A stretch of 27,992 nucleotides of DNA from a virus. Below, one piece after another: positions 1 through 7,570 of the stretch. The DNA lies in IMG/VR virus record IMGVR_UViG_3300021091_000327, positions 1-27,992 of that record, one strand, 5' to 3'. Position 1 is the stretch's first letter. Every line of letters begins with the position of its first letter. The position numbers and the translations under genes were made by a program. Under the pieces are notes generated by a model that had not been told where the DNA came from, did no database searches, and was given only the letters and a program-made list of their open reading frames with translations.

Positions 1-1384
1 CGGGAATCTCGGCCTTGAGCCGCTTGCGCTCGTTCTCAAGGATCGGCTGCAACTCAGCCCGCGAGACGCCAGACTGGATGTTGTAGGAGATGTTGACCGT
101 CGTTCCGCCAGCGCTGCCGCCCATCTGAGTCATGCGATCATTAGGAATGACGGTTCCGCTGCTGCCAGGCACGAATAGCTCCGGTCCTTTTTCACCGACG
201 ATGTAAGGAGATCCGGCGCGCGCTGGTCCGCCTTCAGCGCGAAAGCCAAAGGCTGCCTGAATCGCATTACTGATTCCGCCAGCCAGCGGTGCCGTGATCA
301 CGTTGCGGAAGATCAGCCGCATCAAGTCTTGCGCCAAGTTCTTCAGCACGTCGGACAGTTTATTTCCACTAAAGATCGCATCTTCAAAGGCAGACCCAAT
401 CGAATCGCCTACGTCATCAGCCAATTGGCGCATCTCCTCAAGGTTGTCGTTTGCCTCGACCAAAGTTTCTACTTGGGCCATGCCCATCCCTTGAATTTGC
501 TGCGTCAACTGCTCGCGACGTATAATTGCCTCATCAAGTGTGAGCAGACCAGCAGCCTCAAGTTTATTGATTAAATCGATTTCACGCTGTAGCTCGCGCG
601 TTGGATCAAGAATGTCCTTTTGCCGCTCGGCCATCGTTTTCATCAGCTCAAGCGCGCGGTTTCCTTCTTCAGCCTGCTCTGCCTTGTCTTTGTTTATTGC
701 GTCCTGAGACTTCTTGAATTCCTGACCGCGCTTCTGAGATTCAGAGATCAGGCGATCAAACTCTGACTGCGATGCGGAGACCGCATCGGAAGCGCGCTTG
801 ATTGCCTCGTCAAAGCGCATTGTCCTCACCTTTATGCCCAGCTGACCCATCTGAACATCAAGACGAGCAGCCTCAACAGTAAGGTCTTTTAGCCTCTGGG
901 ATTCTTCGACAGTTGCTTCAGTATCAAATGTCGTGACTTTACGAACCACGCCAGTTCGATCCATTGTCATCGTCTCGCGCGCAATGACCTTTGTTTTTTC
1001 GCGAAGCGCGACGATTTCCTTTTCCATCTCGCGACGACGCTTCACAACGTCAGCAAGTTGCATCTCTGGCGTCATCGCGTCGAATGTCGCTTGACGATAA
1101 ATCTCCGAGGCTTCACTTGCAGCATCGCGAACATTCTTTTGCACCTCGGCAAAACGCCTTGCCCAGCGGTCCAGCGCCTCAATAGCTTTGTCAACGGCGG
1201 CAACCATTGAAATGCCAAACACTGCCGCAAGACCGCCGCCAATCGCGCGCGGATCGAATGCCTTCTTCATGAAGGCAGCGGCAGTCGATGAACTTTTTTT
1301 GAGCTGCTCTAGGCTGTTCTGAACGTTCAGAAATGCCTGACGTGTTGCGTCAACTGCGCGAATTGTGAAGGAGGCTTCAGCCAT
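1..1384 (-). CDS. Tail tape measure protein, N-terminal 461 residues (gene runs off the left edge)
   Basis: The reading frame is open from ATG at 1384 down to position 1, so the gene is cut by the window. The translation starts MAEASFTIRAVDATRQAF and is long, helical and charged. A hydrophobic stretch (AIGGGLAAVFGISMVAAVD) lies near residue 50. Further on come residues typical of lambda gpH-type tape measures: a glycine-rich segment and the motif GEKGPELFVPGSSGTVIPN near residue 415. The protein sets tail length and passes through the tail tube during DNA delivery. It lies directly after the tail chaperone pair, as in lambda (G, GT, H), and its ATG overlaps the end of the frameshift extension by 8 bases. 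The visible part suggests a fairly short tape measure, but the C-terminus is outside the window. Confidence 0.9.
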   Translation of the reverse strand, partial: MAEASFTIRAVDATRQAFLNVQNSLEQLKKSSSTAAAFMKKAFDPRAIGGGLAAVFGISMVAAVDKAIEALDRWARRFAEVQKNVRDAASEASEIYRQATFDAMTPEMQLADVVKRRREMEKEIVALREKTKVIARETMTMDRTGVVRKVTTFDTEATVEESQRLKDLTVEAARLDVQMGQLGIKVRTMRFDEAIKRASDAVSASQSEFDRLISESQKRGQEFKKSQDAINKDKAEQAEEGNRALELMKTMAERQKDILDPTRELQREIDLINKLEAAGLLTLDEAIIRREQLTQQIQGMGMAQVETLVEANDNLEEMRQLADDVGDSIGSAFEDAIFSGNKLSDVLKNLAQDLMRLIFRNVITAPLAGGISNAIQAAFGFRAEGGPARAGSPYIVGEKGPELFVPGSSGTVIPNDRMTQMGGSAGGTTVNISYNIQSGVSRAELQPILENERKRLKAEIP

Positions 1385-1858
1385 GTTTTTTATTTAGCTG
1401 CTGCTGATGGTAAAAATACACAAGCCAGCCGTTTAGCTCCTGGGACGGCATAGCCAAAACCTCGTGCGCAAACTTGCCGAGCTTTTCCGCAAGAGCATAG
1501 ACGGCGAGGAGATCGGCAGCCTCGCCGCCGTGCGTTAGTTTTTTAGCTCATCGACTGACGGAGCAGCCTCCGACAGGATGAAGTTAGCTGCCTTGGCGAT
1601 CAAGTTTGAGTCGGCCTTGTGCAGCAGCGTCATGCGATGATCGACGTTGAACAGCTTGTTCCCGTCCTTGTCGGTTGCCTTCAAAATCAGAACATCGACG
1701 AGCAGTTCCATGTCGCTTTCCTTGGCCTTGCGGTAGAGGCGATTCTTCTCAGCCAGCGTGACTGGCGTTGCGTAGATCGTTAGCTTCCACTCGGGAATCT
1801 CGATAAAGCGAGTCCCGAGCGCAGCAAAGTGTTCGCGTACTAGGTCAATTGCTTCCAT
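1377..1858 (-). CDS. Tail assembly chaperone GT fusion made by -1 frameshift
   Basis: The last codons of the upstream G-like frame are CTA AAA AAC TAA. They contain the canonical slippery heptamer A AAA AAC in the right phase (bases 1544 to 1538 on the minus strand). A slip of -1 there avoids the TAA and continues for 53 codons to TGA at 1379-1377, giving a protein of about 160 residues. The extension contains LGKFAHEVLAMPSQELNGW followed by LVYFY, the pattern expected of the T domain of siphovirus tail chaperones. In lambda, gpG and gpGT coat the tape measure during tail assembly and the ratio is set by frameshifting. The extension has no start codon of its own near the junction, which supports synthesis only by frameshift. 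The frameshift itself is inferred from sequence. Confidence 0.85.
1535..1858 (-). CDS. Tail assembly chaperone, G-like (unshifted product)
   Basis: This is a 107-residue protein starting at ATG 1858. That ATG overlaps the stop of the tail tube gene by one base (TAATG), which suggests translational coupling. It has the size and position of lambda gpG: after the tail tube gene and before the tape measure. It has an N-terminal beta-rich part (FIEIPEWKLTIYATPVT) followed by charged helices (LAEKNRLYRKAKESD). Its C-terminus VDELKN is encoded over the slippery site used to make the longer GT product. Family members bind the tape measure protein and are absent from the mature virion. Direct sequence identity to lambda gpG is not evident, so the call rests on size, order and the frameshift signal. 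Confidence 0.85.
   Translation of the reverse strand: MEAIDLVREHFAALGTRFIEIPEWKLTIYATPVTLAEKNRLYRKAKESDMELLVDVLILKATDKDGNKLFNVDHRMTLLHKADSNLIAKAANFILSEAAPSVDELKN
1538..1544 (-). promoter_or_regulatory. Programmed -1 ribosomal frameshift site A AAA AAC
   Basis: On the minus strand the bases read C TAA AAA ACT AAC. In the G frame they are CTA AAA AAC TAA, so the heptamer A AAA AAC is in the X XXY YYZ phase immediately before the stop. Six consecutive A residues followed by C allow both tRNAs to re-pair after slipping back one base. The -1 frame stays open for 53 codons and encodes a typical T domain. I did not find an obvious strong downstream hairpin by eye. Confidence 0.85.
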
Positions 1859-2244
1859 TAGACAGTAACGGAGCTAAGAGCGCCGTTCCCTTCGATGGAG
1901 ATGGAGCCTTCGACCATGCCGTCAAACGCGGCGCTGATGTCGAACTTGGTCACAATGCCGCCGCCGCTGTAGTAGCTGTCGCCGGAGTCCGCGCCCTCAG
2001 GATACAAGTTTACGGTCACAGACGACCCGATCGTAAGAGCGATCTGGCCGGCATCCGCTTCGTCCCAAAAGAGGTCGCCCGAGACCGACCAAGTCTTCAT
2101 GGTCGCTTTGCGGGTGCGATAAATGTCTCCGATGACGGAGTCTTCGACGACATCCGACGAATGCGCGAGCGCGTAGTTGCGCAGTTCGCCGATGGTAGTT
2201 GAGCTGATCTTGACGGTGCCTTCGCGGCCTAGGTGATTAGCCAT
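1858..2244 (-). CDS. Major tail tube protein (lambda gpV-like)
   Basis: This is a 128-residue protein starting at ATG 2244. The sequence is rich in beta-strand, serine, glycine and threonine, with segments such as TMKTWSVSGDLFWDEADAG and FDGMVEGSISIEGNG, as in single-domain tail tube subunits. Subunits of this family stack as hexameric rings around the tape measure to form the tail tube. It is about half the length of lambda gpV, consistent with lacking the extra C-terminal Ig-like domain. It lies between the U-like terminator gene and the tail chaperone genes, exactly the lambda order. No clear Shine-Dalgarno sequence precedes its ATG. The stop overlaps the start of the chaperone gene. Confidence 0.8.
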   Translation of the reverse strand: MANHLGREGTVKISSTTIGELRNYALAHSSDVVEDSVIGDIYRTRKATMKTWSVSGDLFWDEADAGQIALTIGSSVTVNLYPEGADSGDSYYSGGGIVTKFDISAAFDGMVEGSISIEGNGALSSVTV

Positions 2245-2245
2245 T

Positions 2246-2680
2246 TTAGTCGGTGGTTAAGTAGATGCAGTTGAAAGTGTGACGCGCGACACCCCAGCGC
2301 TTGTCCTCGTCTTCCTCTATCACATATTGGACATTCGTTAAATGCAGGTCGTCGCAAACTCCGCCGAGCGTAACGTCCTCAAGCACAGCAGCCTCGACCG
2401 CAGCCGATCCGGTGTCGAACAGATCGTCAATGAACGTGACGCCGGTCTGCGCAGTGAAGTAGTCGACGTTGACCGTAAGCTGCCGATACTGAACTCGGTT
2501 GCTTGGCGCGAGCGAGCGCACTTCGATTTGCTCGTCTACCGCATAGACGGCAGCAGACGGAAACGAAACTGACGCGATGGTGTTGTTCCGGCCTTTTAGA
2601 AGATTTGCGGTCGGCACAACTGCGGCTCCAGCCGTCAGCTTTGCTCCGATTGCGTTTCGGATCTGCGTGCGAGTGCTCAT
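2246..2680 (-). CDS. Minor tail protein / tail terminator (lambda gpU-like)
   Basis: This is a 144-residue protein with ATG at 2680, overlapping the upstream stop by one base (TAATG). It starts MSTRTQIRNAIGAKL, a typical opening helix for tail terminator proteins. A beta-rich core follows, including RVQYRQLTVNVDYFTAQTG and a C-terminal strand WGVARHTFNCIYLT. In lambda, gpU caps the tail tube once it reaches full length and joins it to the head. The call depends on length, gene order (Z-U-V) and fold-like features; there is no short catalytic motif to confirm it. Confidence 0.7.
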   Translation of the reverse strand: MSTRTQIRNAIGAKLTAGAAVVPTANLLKGRNNTIASVSFPSAAVYAVDEQIEVRSLAPSNRVQYRQLTVNVDYFTAQTGVTFIDDLFDTGSAAVEAAVLEDVTLGGVCDDLHLTNVQYVIEEDEDKRWGVARHTFNCIYLTTD

Positions 2681-3465
2681 TAAATAGTTGATCCGAGAAT
2701 AGGTTGACCGCCTCTGACGCGCACAAAACCAAGGTTAACGGCCTTGCCTGCCAAGACTCTATCGAGTTTTCGCTGAGTTGTTCCAATTCTAGAACGCAAA
2801 ACGGCGTCAACGTCCTTCTGATAATTAGGAATCTTCACATTGAAGTTGCGCGCGACGATAAACGGATTTGGTCCAAAGTTGGAAACTTGAGAGCCAGACT
2901 TTCCCTCAAACTTACCTGAGAACTTTTTCCATCGTGCGCCAGTTACACGAGCAGCAGGAATCCAGCCAGACACTGTCCATCCGACGCGCTCTTGAACGCC
3001 CTTCATGACTTGCCTTGCGTCCTTCGCATATGCGGCAAATTGTTTTGCGCCGCTGTGAACTCGACCATATCGAGTGCGACGTTTCTTGTGCAGCTCGGTG
3101 ATTTGATTCGCATTAGTCAGCAGTCGCAACCCGAAGTAGCCTTTTAGGTTCGGATTGTTGAACAATTGCTGAAGCTTGCTCGACTCGCGCTTGCGAATGT
3201 AGCGAGAGATAGATCGATAGAAACCGCTTTCCGTTTCGCGCTCCTTGAAGTAGTCGTGACGCAGCGGAGTGATCAGCTTTCCAAAGTCTTTCGAGATCGC
3301 CTTGCGACCTTGTGACTGCGTATCAGGAGGAGTAAACTTGATCAGCAGTTGCGTTACGTATCGCGCCTCTTCCTTGATGACAGCGCCATAGCTGACGCGG
3401 CCAGCCGACGCCAAGCGAAACAAGGCATTCTCTAGATCCTTTGTGCGTAGCTCAAGCGAGATCAT
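2680..3465 (-). CDS. Tail completion / minor tail protein (lambda gpZ-like)
   Basis: This is a 261-residue basic protein with many Arg and Lys residues (for example ELHKKRRTRYGRVHSGAKQ). ATG 3465 overlaps the previous stop in an ATGA junction. Its N-terminal half is helical, with IKEEARYVTQLLIKFTPPDTQ near residue 30, a pattern seen in gpZ/HK97 gp10-type proteins that start with a helix and a short 'TP..T' turn. A C-terminal region has FIVARNFNVKIPNYQKDVDAVL. Family members complete the tail-head interface. It sits between the FII-like and U-like genes as in lambda. It is longer than HK97 gp10-type proteins and closer to lambda gpZ. Confidence 0.65.
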   Translation of the reverse strand: MISLELRTKDLENALFRLASAGRVSYGAVIKEEARYVTQLLIKFTPPDTQSQGRKAISKDFGKLITPLRHDYFKERETESGFYRSISRYIRKRESSKLQQLFNNPNLKGYFGLRLLTNANQITELHKKRRTRYGRVHSGAKQFAAYAKDARQVMKGVQERVGWTVSGWIPAARVTGARWKKFSGKFEGKSGSQVSNFGPNPFIVARNFNVKIPNYQKDVDAVLRSRIGTTQRKLDRVLAGKAVNLGFVRVRGGQPILGSTI

Positions 3466-3779
3466 ATCGACTTCTTGACCTCCATCTGCACGCCAGATCC
3501 TTCCGCGTCGAACTCCAGGTTCTCGATGAAATAGGTCACGCCAGCGCGCACCACGTTAGACGTGAGCTGCGGTGCCGTGACGACCTGCGAGGCAAGGAAG
3601 AACACCGTAAACCGACCCTCATCGCGGCGCTGGTCCTCGAAGGACTCGAAGACGTTGCGCGAGTTAGCCCAGATACCTGTGATGCTCACGCCGAACATCG
3701 AGAACGTGATGCCGGCTTGGTCTTGAATGGCGCTGAAGTCGGCCTCCAGCAGAGCAGGATTGAAATCGCGGACGGTCAT
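3462..3779 (-). CDS. Head-tail connector protein (lambda gpFII-like, neck)
   Basis: This is a 105-residue protein with ATG at 3779, starting MTVRDFNPALLEADFSAIQD. The small beta-rich body (FSMFGVSITGIWANSRNV, FTVFFLASQVVTAPQLTSN, GVTYFIENLEFD) resembles the short neck proteins that bind the portal/adaptor complex and receive the tail. It resumes the lambda-like order after the four sugar-related genes inserted behind the capsid gene. Its stop overlaps the gpZ-like start (ATGA). The exact family is not certain: it could be any of the small FII/stopper-type connectors. Confidence 0.6.
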   Translation of the reverse strand: MTVRDFNPALLEADFSAIQDQAGITFSMFGVSITGIWANSRNVFESFEDQRRDEGRFTVFFLASQVVTAPQLTSNVVRAGVTYFIENLEFDAEGSGVQMEVKKSI

Positions 3780-3781
3780 AC

Positions 3782-4489
3782 CTATGCGCCGAATGTCACA
3801 ACCACCGACTTAGGCGTGATGGTATCGTCCTGCGGCGTGCCGGACGGAATGTGGTAGTACCGCTCGCGGACGGCATCGCAAATGATCGCCGGAGCGCTGT
3901 TGATCGTCATCACCTCGCGAGCGTCACGCAGGATACGGATCAGCTCGGGAATGTTCTTTGCCGTGATGAACAGCGACTCAGACCAGCCACGCCAGACGCA
4001 GGCTTCGACCTGCTGAGGGTCGGCAAGGATGCGCATTGGTGCTTTGAACTGCCCAAAGGCGTACTGGCAGACTAGCGCTGGGTTGTACTTGACCGTCTGC
4101 GAGTAGCCAAACGGCGACACGATGGCCGTCTGTGGCCCCATAATGACGTAATCCACTGCGGACCTAGCGGACAGCTTGTCGAAGACAATGCGACGATCCA
4201 TGCCAGCGCATTCAGGCAGCAGGCCGTAGACGTAGTCTTCCCACGACTTGCCGCTTGCTCGGAAGTCGGCGTACCGATTCGGCCAGATCTGAAGGTCGAT
4301 GCGCCGTCCTTTCGCGTTGTGCCGTGGCTCGACCGGCGCTGCGTAGCTGACGGCATCAAAGAGCGAGTGATACTGCGGCATGCACTCGATCAGCACCTCG
4401 ACGCCATCAGCCGCTAAGTGACGCGCAATCGGCAGGCAGCGCAGCACGTCTCCGAGCCGCTCATGGTAGACCAGCACAACGGTTTTCAT
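3782..4489 (-). CDS. GT9-like glycosyltransferase (heptosyltransferase family type)
   Basis: This is a 235-residue protein. I chose ATG 4489 (MKTVVLVYHERLGDVLRCLP) because it makes an ATGA overlap with the upstream gene and begins directly with the first beta-strand of a GT-B fold. The RLGDVLRCLPIARHL segment matches the nucleotide-sugar glycosyltransferase family 9 opening motif, where the G-D pair lies in the acceptor-side loop. The C-terminal part has a D/N-rich loop (REVMTINSAPAIICDAVRE) where family 9 enzymes usually have DT.-.HLA. The protein is shorter than bacterial heptosyltransferases (about 320-350 residues), and the usual terminal HLA motif is altered, so it may be a reduced or divergent enzyme. 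It is the last gene of a sugar-related cassette. Confidence 0.65.
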   Translation of the reverse strand: MKTVVLVYHERLGDVLRCLPIARHLAADGVEVLIECMPQYHSLFDAVSYAAPVEPRHNAKGRRIDLQIWPNRYADFRASGKSWEDYVYGLLPECAGMDRRIVFDKLSARSAVDYVIMGPQTAIVSPFGYSQTVKYNPALVCQYAFGQFKAPMRILADPQQVEACVWRGWSESLFITAKNIPELIRILRDAREVMTINSAPAIICDAVRERYYHIPSGTPQDDTITPKSVVVTFGA

Positions 4490-5259
4490 ACGTCGCCAGC
4501 AGTTACCCAAGGCTGCCGGTCAAGAAACTTAAAGTAGTCGCAGAGCCGCACGTCACCCTTCGCTTCCTGCAATAGACGCCAGCCGTCGACCAGTCCCTTG
4601 TACTGATAGAACTGCTCCTTGAATGCGACCTGCTCCTCGGTGAAATATGCGTAGTGATCGAACACAAGACCCATCGCCCGCGTCGTTTCGCGCGGAACAT
4701 AGCTCGCCCAAGCGTTCAACACCGGCGGCTCGTGAGTATTGAAGTGCAGTCCTGGTGCCATCTTCCAAGCGCGAAACCACTCGTAAGGCATTGATCCAAA
4801 CCCGTGACGCGACGTCACGACCTTGTGCGGACCCACAAAGTAAAAACAGTCGAACTGTGCGAAGTCGCCAGCCTTCTTGTCCTGCAACATCTCGTAGACT
4901 CGCTCTAGCTGGTCAGCAGTCCAGAACTCGTCAGCGTCGATCTGCATGACGACGCCATCGGTGACGTCCTCCATTGCGGCGTTGACCATCGCGATCTTGC
5001 CAGCCCAAGGACCGAGCCGCCACGTCACGCGCACGCGCGGATCTGTTATGCTGTCGAGGTACTCGGTCGTCCCGTCAATGGACAGCCATTCCCGGTGCCA
5101 GCGGTCCTGGACCTCGGCGCACCACGACGTGCATTCCTGTGGACGCGAAACACCTTCCACAATGTGCCAGCGCCACGGAATCGTGAGCTGCTGAAAGATC
5201 GGCAACTGCTTATCGATGAACGGTTTCCCATTCAAAACAATAGTGAAGATGGTCAGCAT
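4486..5259 (-). CDS. GT2-type glycosyltransferase
   Basis: This is a 257-residue protein. ATG 5259 (MLTIFTIVLNGKPFIDKQL) is preferred over an in-frame GTG at 5271; both overlap the methyltransferase stop. The N-terminus is the first strand and loop of a GT-A fold ('TIVLNG'). The segment GVVMQIDADEFWTADQLE at about residues 102-119 contains the D-A-D metal and nucleotide-sugar binding motif (Asp108, Asp110). The enzyme should transfer a sugar from an activated donor; donor and acceptor cannot be read from sequence. It overlaps the GT9-like gene downstream by an ATGA junction, so the cassette is almost certainly co-translated. Confidence 0.8.
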   Translation of the reverse strand: MLTIFTIVLNGKPFIDKQLPIFQQLTIPWRWHIVEGVSRPQECTSWCAEVQDRWHREWLSIDGTTEYLDSITDPRVRVTWRLGPWAGKIAMVNAAMEDVTDGVVMQIDADEFWTADQLERVYEMLQDKKAGDFAQFDCFYFVGPHKVVTSRHGFGSMPYEWFRAWKMAPGLHFNTHEPPVLNAWASYVPRETTRAMGLVFDHYAYFTEEQVAFKEQFYQYKGLVDGWRLLQEAKGDVRLCDYFKFLDRQPWVTAGDV

Positions 5260-5801
5260 TGCGTGATCCACGACTGACCGACAACCGTGTAGAGCCCGAC
5301 CGTCTCAGCGACTGCGCGTCTGACTCCATCGTATCCCCCAAAGTCATGACCGGCCAAGTAGCCGCCAGGCTGCACCTTGTTTCGCCAGTGCATAATGTCA
5401 GCGCGAACATCCTCGTATTGATGCGATGCGTCGATAAATACCGCGAACACCGACTTATCGTCGAACAGCTTGGACGCTTCGGTCGACGGCAACGGCAAGC
5501 AATGCACCGCGTGCAGGATCGGCTTTATGTTTCCAAGGAAGTGACCGACCATTGAGCCAGTCGCAAGCTGCGGATGGCCTGCGTGCTCCATGCTGCCTCG
5601 GAATGTGTCGACCGCGTACAGCTGCAAGCGCTTCTGGCTTTTGATCGCCTCGACGCCGAGGAACGCCATCGACCGACCGCGCCACGAACCGACCTCGACA
5701 ATGGTTGCACCTGGTGGCGCTTCCTCGACGAAGCGCAAGTAGATGTTCGCATAGTCAAACCAGTTCTCACCAAACCGCGACTCGTGGTAGAAGTGGTTCA
5801 T
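5253..5801 (-). CDS. Class I SAM-dependent methyltransferase (small-molecule or sugar type)
   Basis: This is a 182-residue protein starting at ATG 5801, in an ATGA overlap with the upstream glycosyltransferase. It has SAM-binding motif I TIVEVGSWRGRS at about residues 33-44 and an acidic end of strand 2 at YAVDTFRG (Asp65). FIDASHQYEDVRADI at 122-136 follows (Asp124, His127), then LAGHDFGGYDGVRRAV. The D-x-S-H-x-Y-E-x-V-x-x-D pattern is characteristic of the Methyltransf_24/CmcI-like group, whose members O-methylate sugars, macrolides and other small molecules. Lying between two glycosyltransferases, its likely job is methylation of a sugar residue. There is no DNA methyltransferase motif. 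Confidence 0.8.
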   Translation of the reverse strand: MNHFYHESRFGENWFDYANIYLRFVEEAPPGATIVEVGSWRGRSMAFLGVEAIKSQKRLQLYAVDTFRGSMEHAGHPQLATGSMVGHFLGNIKPILHAVHCLPLPSTEASKLFDDKSVFAVFIDASHQYEDVRADIMHWRNKVQPGGYLAGHDFGGYDGVRRAVAETVGLYTVVGQSWITQC

Positions 5802-7489
5802 GGGTTGCGGGAGTCGAACAGTTCCTTGCCGCGCTTGTAACGCTCGCTCTGGTTATTGTGCCGGTACGTCGGATCGAGCGGACCGTTGCTAAAATGCGGA
5901 TGATCGTGAACGAACGTCACCTTGTCGCGTGCGTCGATGACGATCTTGTCGGCCCAAGCTCGATGGCTAAACTCGTTGTCCGAGAAAACCGACTCGTAGC
6001 CGGCAAAGAACATATCGCCCTGTGCCTCCAACCGTGCGCGCGACATAATCGCCATGCACATCAGCTCGTCCTTGCGGTGGCCGTCGTGTACGGCGATGAC
6101 TAGCTGCTCCTTCTTCAGATCGCGCAGCGCGACTAGTTCCAAGAGCTGCAAATCCCAGTGCAGCGGCGGCAGCCAGTCGTCGGAAAGCTGAATCAGCAGG
6201 TCGCCTTGCGCCTTGCGTGCGCCTAAGTTCCAAGCTGCAACGCAGCTCTGCTCCTTGCTCGTGACGTGAACGAACTGTTGCGCCATCTCCATCGAGACGC
6301 CGTCGTCGATGTCGACGCAGAAGATGTGCTCGACGTTGGCCGGATTTGCGGCGGCTTGGAGGAAGGCTTCGCGGCAGGCAACGGCTTTGCTGGACCGCCC
6401 GCGCGTGGCATGGATCAGCGAGATCGTCGGCTCCTTGCCGCCGTGGAAGTGATCTTGCAGGTGCTGCGCTCGCTCGGCGTGGCCTGCGTAGCGTGCCGCG
6501 CGTGCCGCTAGATCGACTCCATACCAACCGTAATGCTTGGCCTCATGCGTCCACGGTCGATCCTCCAATGGCGGTTCGGGACGCTCTAGCGCGCGTTCTG
6601 CCCAGTAGTAGGCACGCTGCCGGTCGCCCTTCTCAAAGTACAGCAGGATCAGCGCGTTCAGTGCCTCGCGACACCACGGGAAGACACCATGCGCTTGCAG
6701 ACAGTAGTTGATGGACTCGCGGTGATTGCCGCAGCAGCGCGCAACGTTCAGCAATGCCTCGTACTTAAACGAGTCTTGCAAATTCGGCATTGAGATCGCC
6801 AGCTTGCCGAACTCCTCCGCTGCCTTGAAATTGCCCGAGCAGTAGTGCTCCTGATGAATGTAAAAATACTGCGATGCAGCGTCCCGTACTGAGTTCCGCA
6901 GGATCCGCAGGTTGCGGTGCCGGTTCTCGCGCTTGACCTCCAGCGGCGCATGAATCCAGACCGGATCGTCGAGGTCGATGTGCTTGTCGCCGGCGAGCAG
7001 AAGCAAATTCTCATGAACGTCGTGATGCCACTTGCGACCGGCCTCGAACGTACTGCGTCGGATCGCTCGCTCGCGGAACAGCTTCTTGCTGGTGCCTCGG
7101 ACGTCGTAAAGGAAGCGCGCCATCGAAACCTCGTCAGGCAGGCCAGCCAGAACCTCCTTGAGTCGATCTGCGTTGTCCAGCAGGTCGTCGCAATCGGACC
7201 AGATCAGCCAGTCACCAGTGCCTTGGCGGAAGGCTTCGTTGCGCGCTTCACCGAACGAGTCGACGTGCTCCCAATGCTCTGCGCCAGGCTGGTTCAGGTG
7301 CTCGCGGAAACGGAATGTCTTGTCCTTGGCCTCGCACCAGTCGCGCGCGATAGACAGCGTGCGATCAGGCGTGCGTGCGCCTATAGCTCGGACCAGCGAC
7401 AGTTCATCGAACGCTGGACTGAACGAGTCCAGCATACGCTCGATGTGCTGCTCCTCATTACCGCAGATGACGCAAAGCGATACGCGCAT
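5798..7489 (-). CDS. Double GT2-type glycosyltransferase with TPR-like middle
   Basis: This is a 563-residue protein, taken from ATG 7489 (MRVSLCVICGNEEQHIERML). An in-frame upstream codon would place the start inside the terminator hairpin, so I rejected it. Residues 1 to about 200 form one GT-A domain, with WSDCDDLLD at 97-105 as the D-x-D site. Residues about 210-345 are helical pairs of TPR type (SGNFKAAEEFGKLAI; EKGDRQRAYYWAERAL). From about 354 a second GT-A-like domain starts (PTISLIHATRGRSSKAVACRE), with FCVDIDDG at 390-397 and QLSDDWLPP at 434-442. Two transferase domains in one chain suggest stepwise addition of two sugars. The gene is the first after the capsid terminator and leads a tightly overlapping four-gene cassette. 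No Shine-Dalgarno sequence is visible before the chosen start. Confidence 0.8.
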   Translation of the reverse strand: MRVSLCVICGNEEQHIERMLDSFSPAFDELSLVRAIGARTPDRTLSIARDWCEAKDKTFRFREHLNQPGAEHWEHVDSFGEARNEAFRQGTGDWLIWSDCDDLLDNADRLKEVLAGLPDEVSMARFLYDVRGTSKKLFRERAIRRSTFEAGRKWHHDVHENLLLLAGDKHIDLDDPVWIHAPLEVKRENRHRNLRILRNSVRDAASQYFYIHQEHYCSGNFKAAEEFGKLAISMPNLQDSFKYEALLNVARCCGNHRESINYCLQAHGVFPWCREALNALILLYFEKGDRQRAYYWAERALERPEPPLEDRPWTHEAKHYGWYGVDLAARAARYAGHAERAQHLQDHFHGGKEPTISLIHATRGRSSKAVACREAFLQAAANPANVEHIFCVDIDDGVSMEMAQQFVHVTSKEQSCVAAWNLGARKAQGDLLIQLSDDWLPPLHWDLQLLELVALRDLKKEQLVIAVHDGHRKDELMCMAIMSRARLEAQGDMFFAGYESVFSDNEFSHRAWADKIVIDARDKVTFVHDHPHFSNGPLDPTYRHNNQSERYKRGKELFDSRNP

Positions 7490-7507
7490 TGCGTAGTACG
7501 AACCGTC

Positions 7508-7549
7508 AAAAAAGGAAAATCCCCCCACCCGCTACGCAGGTGAGGGGAT
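7508..7549 (-). terminator. Intrinsic terminator after the major capsid gene
   Basis: On the minus strand ATCCCCTCACC (7549-7539) pairs with GGTGGGGGGAT (7529-7519) around a 9-base loop: 11 pairs with one G-U wobble. The stem is followed at once by TTTCCTTTTTT (7518-7508). This is a strong Rho-independent terminator shape, about 20 bases past the capsid stop. It should lower transcription of the downstream sugar and tail genes relative to the capsid. Confidence 0.9.
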
Positions 7550-7570
7550 AACACAACAACCCAACAGAGT

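Noticed and set aside
5967-6527. Minus-strand frame of 186 codons inside the double glycosyltransferase
   Set aside because: It is out of frame with a gene carrying clear GT motifs and is Arg/Ala-rich without any motif, so it is a shadow.
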